Assembly (NCBI GenBank): GCA_003519545.1
Contig: DOWN01000063.1
Span: 1-5,954, forward strand
From: Bacteroidota bacterium
GTDB taxonomy: Bacteria; Bacteroidota; Ignavibacteria; Tepidaquicellales; Tepidaquicellaceae
Length of the DNA stretch: 5,954 nucleotides
Direction of reading: 5' to 3'
The number at the start of each line of letters is the position of its first letter. The stretch's first letter is position 1. The position numbers were made by a program, and so were the translations under genes. Positions 1-5,954 of the stretch are shown here, piece after piece. Under the pieces are notes generated by a model. That model was not told where the DNA came from. It made no database searches and worked only from the letters and a program-made list of their open reading frames with translations.

Positions 1-3000
1 ACCATATTTCCTTTTTTCTTGTCAATTTTAAGAAGTCTTTCTTCAAGAGCCATTTCACTTCTTAGTCTCATTTCAATCTCTTTTAGTTTTTCTTCAATTG
101 ATTTTACTTTTTCAGTTTTCTTCACCATATCTTCCCTGTATCTTTTTAAGAAGTAACTAATTGTTTCCACTCTGATTTTGATAGCACCGGTTGGTTTATT
201 TTCATCAATATCTTTGAATGAGAAATAAGGTGTTCCGGAATTTTCAACAATTTCCTGAATTACAGTATAAATCGGTGCGTCGTGACCGCATTTGAAAGAA
301 GATAACTCAAGAGCAACTAAATTTGGATGTCTCGCAGTGAATTTTGCAGCCCAGACTTTTCTGGTAGTGTTTTCTGAATATGAATTTTTCCATACATCAT
401 TAACGTCCATAGGTGATTTTATTTCACCTCTGCGGACTTCATCCCCGAATAATTCTTCAAGTGTTTCAGAATCAGTCGGCAATGTATCCTGCCAGAAAAT
501 CGGATAACCCAATTTTTGGAACTCTTCAAGGATTTCGTGATTAATTCCGGGATCGTTATGATAAGGTCTCGCTAAAACAACAATTCCAATCCTGTTTTCT
601 TTTTTCAGTTGATCGAGGGTTTCTTTAGAACGTTGCTTCAAATCGTTCATAAATTTGTAATATGCTTTATATCCTTCTTCAACTGCTTTTTCATTTTCAC
701 TTTCAGTCAAACCAAGTTTATCTTTGAAAGTATCAAAAAGTTGTCTTGCCGTTAACTGAGGATTTACCAATTGAATAAACGGACATAAATATTCCAAACC
801 TGCTTCTTTGAATAAGTCACCCTCTTTTGTGAATGCCGCTTTTGCCGCTTCTATCGTAGCAGTAATTGTCGGACATGCGTTATGTGCCTGTGCATATTCC
901 AAGTCAGATGGCATATTATCCACAATCGGTGAAAATATATAATCCATCTTTTTCTTTTTATTCTGAACATAAAGTAAATTATGAACGTGAGGAATTGCAA
1001 CTTTTGAAGGGAAACACGGATCAATACTTCCGCGTTTTGCACCTGCTTTATATAATTCCTCAGATGTATATTCTGAATAAACAAAATTACCCGGCATAAT
1101 TCCCAGTGCTTCAAAATACGCAGTGAAGAATGGTGTATGCTGATACATATTCAGTAATCTCGGAATTCCAATTACAATCTTACTTCTTTTTTCAAGCAGT
1201 TCTTTCCTATTTTCATCTGAAATTTCTACTTTCTTTTTGAACAGGAATCCTTTGCTTTCAGTAACCAATTCTTCTTTTACAATTGAAGGTTTATAACCTA
1301 TGAAAGCATTTTTTGCTGCTAAATCAATATAGTTCGGATTTGCTTTTTTAATTTCATCAAGTTCATTTTTTATATTTTTCATATCTGCCAAATCTTCAAC
1401 AGTTCCTTTTTCACATGTCGCAATAATAAGTCTTTGTGTTCCTTCTCCCATCAGAACTTTTGATTTCGGATTTATTGCTTCTTCTTTATTTACAACTTTC
1501 AGTTCAATGAATTTTTTTCTTTCTTCATCCAGATTTGCATTTTCTTTCACATCTGTTTTAACATCAATAAATGTTCTTAAACATTTATTCTTACAGAAAT
1601 AACATCTTGTATCTTCTGAACGAGTTGTTTTAAAAATAATTTTAGCAACTTTATCAAGTCCTATAAAAGAAGTTCTGTGTCCATTTTGATATAATCTCAC
1701 CGCTTCAATTGCACACCCAATCGCTCCTGCTTCTCCTGTATGTTTGTGAACAAATATTTCAGGTTTAATTCCTGAACCCTTAAATCTATCTTCAATAAAA
1801 TCAACCTGAGTTTTCACTGCCGCAAGATTATGCTGAGTTCCGCCCTGTAAAACAAAAGTTTTTCCGAGTTTAGCAAGATTTGGAATCTGAGAAACATAAA
1901 GCCAGATATTTTTTGGCAATACGTTTGCCAAACCTGCCATTATTTCTTCCGGTTTCCAACCTTGTCTTTGAAAATCAACAATGTCAGACTGCATAAATAC
2001 TGCACATCCATATCCAAACATTGGAAAACTTTTCGCTGCAAATGCAACATCAGCAAACTCTTCAACCGGATAACCGAATCCCTGAGCAGTTGATTGTAAG
2101 AAATAACCATTACCTGCAGAGCATTGAGTATTCAGTTTAAAGTCAACTACCCTACCCTGATTTAAAATAATAATTTTAATGTCTTGTCCGCCAACATCGC
2201 AAATTACATCACAGTCAGGATAGAAATGTAAACCTGCTTGTGTGTGAGCGACAGTTTCCACCAAAGCAACATCTGCTTTCAAAACATCTTTCAAAATATC
2301 TTTAGCATATCCGGTAGTTCCGACACCGAGAATTTCAAGAGTTGCTCCCTGGTCTTCAACCTGCTGCTGAATTTTATAAATTATCTCCATCGTATCTTCA
2401 ATAGGATTACCTTTAGAAAGTTGATATGCTTTAATCAATACTTCCCTTTCCTCAGACATCAACGCTGCTTTAGTTGAAGTTGAACCTCCATCAATTCCAA
2501 TAAATCCTCTGACAACCTGACCTTTTTCAAATTTAGCAGGAACGAATTTTTTCAAAGTATATTTATCTTTGAATTCATAAAGTTCAGATTCAGTTTTATA
2601 GAGACCTGTTTCATTTCCACCGCTCAATCTTTTTTTCTCTTCTTCTCTTCCTACTAAAATATAATGTTCAAGATCATTCCAACCTTTATATACTCCAATA
2701 TGTTCTTCTTCTTCTTTTCCAAATTCAATTGCTCCTATCGCTGCAAAATACTGTGCGTTATCGGGTACTCTGATTAATTCTTCAGGTGTTTTTCCTTCCG
2801 GAAGTACAACTTTTCTTTCTTCCCAGATTTTAGGAATATTATATCTCCAGCATTCTTTCATACCTTTGATATAAGTATTCGGACCACCGAGTAATAATAC
2901 TTCAGGTCTAAGAGTATGACCTCGTGTAAGAACTGAAATATTCTGCTGAATTATTGATTCAAAAAGTGAAGCCATAAGTTCATCAGCAGGAACACCGGAT

Positions 3001-3572
3001 TTTTGGAGACCGTTAATATCAGTTTCCGCAAAAACACCGCACTTACCCGCTACAGGATGTAACTTCAAGTTCATATATCCCATTTCGCAGAGTTTATCAG
3101 CAGGAATTTTTAACTTCGCATTTATTTTATCTATAACAGCCCCTGTACCGCCGGCACACTTATCATTCATTGACGGAATTTTTTTCTTCTTGCCGGTTTC
3201 AGGATCTTCTTTGAAAATTATAATTTTTGCATCCTGACCTCCAAGTTCAATTACAGAACCTGTATTCGGATATAATTTTTCAACAGCAAGAGAAACAGCA
3301 TTTACCTCCTGAACAAATTTTGCTCCGAGATATTTTCCGATATTAAATCCGCCCGAGCCGGTTACAAAAATTCTGAACTCATCTGGATTTTTTAAATTTA
3401 AATCCTCTTCAATTTTTTTAAGTAATTCAAGAGTTTTTTCCGGTTGTTTAGTATCGTGTCGCTGATAATCACTCCAAAGTATTTCATCAGTGTGAATATC
3501 AACTACAATGGCTTTTACAGTAGTAGAGCCAACGTCTAAACCGATATAATATTTTCTTTTATTTTCAGTCAT
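1..3572 (-). CDS. Giant acyl-CoA dehydratase activase-related protein: tandem BadF/BadG/HgdC ATPase domains fused to an HgdB-like (DUF2229) module, 3' end cut by window
   Basis: The frame is open from an ATG at 3572 to the window edge (1190 codons, no stop), so the C-terminus is missing. An in-frame TAA lies at 3579-3581, making this the first possible ATG; no Shine-Dalgarno is seen in the A-rich leader. Domain 1 (about residues 8-285) has the ASKHA phosphate loop GLDVGSTTVK, the ELGGQDAK motif and the two cluster cysteines of HgdC-type activases, C139 in NDKCAGGTG and C178 in GKCGVFAE. Domain 2 (about 355-627) repeats this with GIDGGSTSTK, DVGGQDIK, C484 in NTQCSAGNG and C523 in GYGCAVFMQSD. 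C657-x2-C660-x3-C664 follows. Residues 797-1145 form an HgdB-like/DUF2229 module (IGIPRLLNMY, DPCFPSK with C853, C900, C930, ARPYHNDPGINHE, SSFKCGHDAP with C1095). Residues 1147-1184 look like a charged helix. Family knowledge: activases use ATP to drive electrons into dehydratase or double-cubane Fe-S partners. The actual substrate is unknown. It lies 28 bases after the HgdB-like gene and is probably cotranscribed. It should be cytoplasmic; no signal peptide or membrane segment is seen. Confidence 0.9.
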   Translation of the reverse strand, partial: MTENKRKYYIGLDVGSTTVKAIVVDIHTDEILWSDYQRHDTKQPEKTLELLKKIEEDLNLKNPDEFRIFVTGSGGFNIGKYLGAKFVQEVNAVSLAVEKLYPNTGSVIELGGQDAKIIIFKEDPETGKKKKIPSMNDKCAGGTGAVIDKINAKLKIPADKLCEMGYMNLKLHPVAGKCGVFAETDINGLQKSGVPADELMASLFESIIQQNISVLTRGHTLRPEVLLLGGPNTYIKGMKECWRYNIPKIWEERKVVLPEGKTPEELIRVPDNAQYFAAIGAIEFGKEEEEHIGVYKGWNDLEHYILVGREEEKKRLSGGNETGLYKTESELYEFKDKYTLKKFVPAKFEKGQVVRGFIGIDGGSTSTKAALMSEEREVLIKAYQLSKGNPIEDTMEIIYKIQQQVEDQGATLEILGVGTTGYAKDILKDVLKADVALVETVAHTQAGLHFYPDCDVICDVGGQDIKIIILNQGRVVDFKLNTQCSAGNGYFLQSTAQGFGYPVEEFADVAFAAKSFPMFGYGCAVFMQSDIVDFQRQGWKPEEIMAGLANVLPKNIWLYVSQIPNLAKLGKTFVLQGGTQHNLAAVKTQVDFIEDRFKGSGIKPEIFVHKHTGEAGAIGCAIEAVRLYQNGHRTSFIGLDKVAKIIFKTTRSEDTRCYFCKNKCLRTFIDVKTDVKENANLDEERKKFIELKVVNKEEAINPKSKVLMGEGTQRLIIATCEKGTVEDLADMKNIKNELDEIKKANPNYIDLAAKNAFIGYKPSIVKEELVTESKGFLFKKKVEISDENRKELLEKRSKIVIGIPRLLNMYQHTPFFTAYFEALGIMPGNFVYSEYTSEELYKAGAKRGSIDPCFPSKVAIPHVHNLLYVQNKKKKMDYIFSPIVDNMPSDLEYAQAHNACPTITATIEAAKAAFTKEGDLFKEAGLEYLCPFIQLVNPQLTARQLFDTFKDKLGLTESENEKAVEEGYKAYYKFMNDLKQRSKETLDQLKKENRIGIVVLARPYHNDPGINHEILEEFQKLGYPIFWQDTLPTDSETLEELFGDEVRRGEIKSPMDVNDVWKNSYSENTTRKVWAAKFTARHPNLVALELSSFKCGHDAPIYTVIQEIVENSGTPYFSFKDIDENKPTGAIKIRVETISYFLKRYREDMVKKTEKVKSIEEKLKEIEMRLRSEMALEERLLKIDKKKGNM

Positions 3573-3600
3573 TTTAGTTTAATTTAATTTTTGAAATATA

Positions 3601-5397
3601 TTATATCATTACTTCAGCATCTTCTTTCTGTTCACTCATTACGGGCTTAATTCCGTCTTTCTTCATTCTCTCAGCCACATCAAGTAAGAAATTTGCTCCG
3701 ATACCGGAAATTCCTTTTCTATGAGAAACTTTATAGAATGGTCTTTGCAGATCATCGTTTGCTTCTACATATGCTTTGATTTCATCAAGTGAATACCCTG
3801 TTTTATCAAGTGCATCTTTATATTCAAGTTTTGCTTTTGCTTTCGCTTCTCCAAGAGCCATTTGAACTCTTGAATGTGCATTAACATCACCTTCGCCTGA
3901 AGTTTCAATAGGAAGGAATATCATATCTTTATATACAGAGGTTACAACTGACTGAACACCATCTGATTGGGTTGAAGGCATACAACCGAATGGTTTCAAT
4001 GATAATACCATATGACAAAGATTATGTATTGTGTAATATATACTCTTTCCGACTTCAAGATGTCCCTCTCCTCCTTCAACTCTTGAGTGATAATAAGGAT
4101 GAGCGAGTTCTGTTAATATTTTCTGATCAATTAATTCATGAGGCATTTCATTAAGACATTTTCTGAACCTGTTATATTCTCTGTCAAATATTTTTTCAGC
4201 AATAGTAAGAATAACTTTTATTTTCTTATAATCTGCTTCAAGTTTTAATTTTTCTTTTTTGGAAAGTTTATCACCGAGTTCATTGGATATTTTGATACCT
4301 CTCTCATCTTCATTAACTTTTTTCGCCTGGTGCAACATATACATTATCCAGGTTGCAATTGGTTCAACCAAAACCTGAGCACCTTCTCTTTCAAGAAACG
4401 GGAACATATTAAAGTTTCCGTCACCTTCGGTTGTCTGAGCCCAGAATTCACCTGTAACTTTTACAATCGGTTTCATTCTTGTTCTGTCAACCTTAACTTC
4501 ATTAAAAATTGCTTTCACTTCATTCATTGTATCAAGATAATAATCACCGAGAATCTGATCTAAAAATTTAACTATATATTCAGATGTTGGAATTTTTTGA
4601 ATAAATTTTCCAAGTTTAGAATTGAAGTCAAAATATTTTTTCGATTTTAATCTTTCAGAAAATAAATTGATTGATTTTTCCAGTGCTTTATCTGTATCAC
4701 CTGAATTTACTTCATAAGGTCTTATCTGATATGCGATATCATTGATTAAATCTCCAACCATTAAAGCATTTAATATTCCAAGAAAGAAATCAAGATTCAT
4801 TTCAAGACCTGCTTCTGCTTCTTCCTGAGATAGACCGCCTGTCTGTTGAAATATTAATACTCTAAACCCGTCAAAGCCGGAATTTCTCAATGCCAATCGG
4901 TATTCTGCTTCATACATACCAAACCTGCAAGGTCCGCATGCTCCCGCAGTAAAAAATACATAGTTATCGAGAATTTCCTGTTTGGTTAATCCTTTTGCTT
5001 CTAATCCCTGAAGGAACTGAACTAGATTTCCGACTGTGAAATATGTTGGATTACATTGACCGTTATTTCCGTATTCTTTACCAAGTTGAAATGCTTTTTT
5101 ATCCGGAACAGGAATATAATCTGTTTTATAACCTAAACCTTCCAAAGCACCTTTAATCAGTTGCTCGTGTTTCCATGTCAGACCTCCAAACAGAATAGTG
5201 GTATCTTTTCTCTGATTTTTCGTAAAAACTCTTTCAAAAGGTCTTTTGAAGTGGTTTCTTTTTATATCTTCCACTCCGTATTCTTTTTCAAGTCTTTTTC
5301 TTTCTTCAAGTAATGCTTCTTGTATTGCTCTTTCTTTGTCCAGTTCACCCGGTAAAGAAACTTTTCCGATTACTTGTTTTTTAATTGTTGATTCCAT
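3601..5397 (-). CDS. 2-hydroxyacyl-CoA dehydratase component D / HgdB-like iron-sulfur protein, stand-alone
   Basis: This is a complete 598-residue gene from ATG (5397) to TAA (3601). The start is supported by AAGGAG seven bases upstream. After a charged, helical N-terminus (about 1-65) comes an HgdB-like fold with the stretch GGLTWKHEQLIKGALEGLGY (71-90). Next are NNGQCNPTYFTVGNL (C115), then ACGPCRFGMYEAEYR (C154, C157), a hallmark of this superfamily. A long helical middle follows (about 190-310, and again 355-430). A C-terminal block has C461 and KPFGCMPSTQSDG (C472), then the segment LPIETSGEGDVNAHSRVQMAL. Six cysteines (115, 154, 157, 414, 461, 472) could ligate one or more Fe-S clusters; which of them do so is inferred. 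It is much longer than classical HgdA/HgdB subunits (roughly 380-480 residues by memory). The next gene encodes the matching ATP-dependent activase plus a second HgdB-like module, so the two proteins probably work as a complex. No signal peptide or membrane segment is seen, so it should be cytoplasmic. The true substrate is unknown, and dehydration of a CoA ester is only one possibility. Confidence 0.88.
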   Translation of the reverse strand: MESTIKKQVIGKVSLPGELDKERAIQEALLEERKRLEKEYGVEDIKRNHFKRPFERVFTKNQRKDTTILFGGLTWKHEQLIKGALEGLGYKTDYIPVPDKKAFQLGKEYGNNGQCNPTYFTVGNLVQFLQGLEAKGLTKQEILDNYVFFTAGACGPCRFGMYEAEYRLALRNSGFDGFRVLIFQQTGGLSQEEAEAGLEMNLDFFLGILNALMVGDLINDIAYQIRPYEVNSGDTDKALEKSINLFSERLKSKKYFDFNSKLGKFIQKIPTSEYIVKFLDQILGDYYLDTMNEVKAIFNEVKVDRTRMKPIVKVTGEFWAQTTEGDGNFNMFPFLEREGAQVLVEPIATWIMYMLHQAKKVNEDERGIKISNELGDKLSKKEKLKLEADYKKIKVILTIAEKIFDREYNRFRKCLNEMPHELIDQKILTELAHPYYHSRVEGGEGHLEVGKSIYYTIHNLCHMVLSLKPFGCMPSTQSDGVQSVVTSVYKDMIFLPIETSGEGDVNAHSRVQMALGEAKAKAKLEYKDALDKTGYSLDEIKAYVEANDDLQRPFYKVSHRKGISGIGANFLLDVAERMKKDGIKPVMSEQKEDAEVMI

Positions 5398-5404
5398 TTG
5401 GAGT

Positions 5405-5410
5405 CTCCTT
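5405..5410 (-). promoter_or_regulatory. Shine-Dalgarno site of the HgdB-like gene
   Basis: The minus strand reads AAGGAG, seven bases before the ATG at 5397. It is a near-ideal ribosome-binding site and fixes the start of the 598-residue gene. The following giant activase gene has nothing comparable, so the two genes of the pair appear to start translation differently. Confidence 0.8.
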
Positions 5411-5429
5411 TTTCTTTAATGGAAATTTA

Positions 5430-5954
5430 TTAGTTATAAAATTTTTTTAATATATTATTAGAAATTTTTTTTCCGCTTCTAACTGCCGCTTCAATAGTTG
5501 CAGGCAATTCTGTTTCTGTCCAGTCTCCGCATATATAAAAATTACCATAATCTTTTCCCGCTTTATTTCGTTCTGTAACTGAATTTTCATCCGGTATAAA
5601 TGTTGCTCTTTTTTCTTTGATAACTTTTGTATTTTTAATTTTTAAATTATCAAAACCATTTAAACATTTTTTTAATTCCTCAATACACATAATTGTTATT
5701 ACTTCTTTATCACAATCAATTAATCTATTACCATTATACATTAAAAAATCTGCACCGCTTATCACAAGTGACAAATGATTTTCACTCTTCTTAAAAATCC
5801 ATTGTGTATTAGTTCCAATCAATCCGGTCATTCCAAAAGAATTATTTTTCAAAACCATTTCCGGTATTTCATTTTCAAATATCAAATGAACTGATATTAT
5901 AGAAGAAGTTTTTAAATCCGGAAGTTCAAAATCAAAATTATATCGTATATCACC
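5430..5954 (-). CDS. hpnE: Hydroxysqualene dehydroxylase HpnE-like FAD-dependent oxidoreductase, C-terminal part (5' end cut by window)
   Basis: The frame stays open from the window edge to a TAA at 5430, giving the last 174 residues of a longer protein; the N-terminal FAD-binding GxGxxG region lies outside. A TTG at 5883-5885 is not taken as the start, because homologous-looking sequence continues upstream of it (IISVHLIFEN, like the PIVxVHLWFDR stretch of HpnE). Visible hallmarks in the fragment are NTQWIFKK (49-56, HpnE QWxFxR-like), RATFIPDENS (116-125) and the C-terminal flavin-contacting motif YICGDWTETELPATIEAAVR (140-159), followed by SGK. The GDWT-x-T-x-LPAT form is typical of HpnE and related carotenoid/squalene amine-oxidase-fold enzymes. 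In the HpnCDE route, HpnE reductively removes the hydroxyl of hydroxysqualene to give squalene, using FAD. hpnC and hpnD, if present, should lie upstream, beyond 5954. A phytoene-desaturase-like enzyme is the main alternative. The gene ends 32 bases before the HgdB-like gene, on the same strand. Confidence 0.78.
   Translation of the reverse strand, partial: GDIRYNFDFELPDLKTSSIISVHLIFENEIPEMVLKNNSFGMTGLIGTNTQWIFKKSENHLSLVISGADFLMYNGNRLIDCDKEVITIMCIEELKKCLNGFDNLKIKNTKVIKEKRATFIPDENSVTERNKAGKDYGNFYICGDWTETELPATIEAAVRSGKKISNNILKKFYN

Noticed and set aside
292..507. Plus-strand open frame of 71 codons
   Set aside because: It lies antisense to the giant activase gene, whose conserved family motifs (SSFKCGHDAP and nearby) are read on the other strand here. 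No recognisable domain or ribosome-binding site.
851..1114. Overlapping open frames on both strands (minus 851-1114, plus 866-1099)
   Set aside because: Both are shadows of the HgdB-like module of the giant gene, which is read in a different minus-strand frame and contains DPCFPSK and the C900 motif here.
2238..2477. Plus-strand open frame of 79 codons
   Set aside because: Antisense to the second activase domain with its conserved ASKHA motifs. The composition resembles a reverse-complement shadow.
3593..3600. TATATTTC on the minus strand, resembling a Bacteroidota -7 element (TAnnTTTG)
   Set aside because: The last base does not match, the gap has only 28 bases, and in such AT-rich DNA this match is expected by chance. 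Cotranscription is simpler.
3972..4563. Plus-strand open frames at 3972-4154 and 4330-4563
   Set aside because: Both are antisense to the 598-residue HgdB-like gene and show no domain or start signal of their own.
5400..5408. Nine-base palindrome GGAGTCTCC overlapping the ribosome-binding site
   Set aside because: The arms are four bases with a single central base, so it cannot fold as a hairpin and is too short to call an operator. It is probably a chance result of the SD sequence.
5883..5885. TTG as a possible start of a short 151-residue gene
   Set aside because: The same frame is open to the window edge and the upstream residues (SIISVHL) fit the HpnE family, so this is an internal Leu codon of a truncated gene.

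Overview
The window is AT-rich bacterial DNA carrying three genes, all on the minus strand and closely spaced (gaps of 32 and 28 bases), so they probably form one operon read from high to low coordinates. Coding density is nearly complete. No RNA gene, mobile element, CRISPR array or convincing terminator is visible. The first and last genes are both cut by the window edges. The AT bias, the Lys/Ile/Glu-rich proteins and the A-rich leader without a Shine-Dalgarno site on one gene suggest a low-GC anaerobe or facultative anaerobe, perhaps of the Bacteroidota/Ignavibacteria type. That assignment is an inference and is weak.

In transcription order: (1) 5954-5430 holds the C-terminal 174 residues of an FAD-dependent amine-oxidase-fold protein, best matched to hydroxysqualene dehydroxylase HpnE of squalene/hopanoid synthesis. 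(2) 5397-3601 is a complete 598-residue stand-alone protein of the 2-hydroxyacyl-CoA dehydratase component D (HgdB-like) superfamily, with conserved Cys motifs, preceded by a good ribosome-binding site. (3) 3572-1 holds the first 1190 residues of a giant protein. It has two BadF/BadG/HgdC-type ASKHA ATPase (activase) domains in tandem, a small CxxCxxxC motif, an HgdB-like/DUF2229 module and a charged helical tail that runs off the window.

Genes 2 and 3 together carry all the parts of an ATP-driven low-potential electron-transfer machine. The activase domains would hydrolyse ATP and pass electrons through Fe-S clusters to HgdB-like iron-sulfur modules. This logic is known for 2-hydroxyglutaryl-CoA dehydratase, benzoyl-CoA reductase and the double-cubane cluster proteins. 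Large fused members of this type are common in anaerobes but, to my knowledge, their substrate is not established. No acyl-CoA pathway gene is present to name one here. The most interesting aspects are the single-chain tandem activase, the split between the two HgdB-like chains, and the linkage to an isoprenoid-lipid gene.
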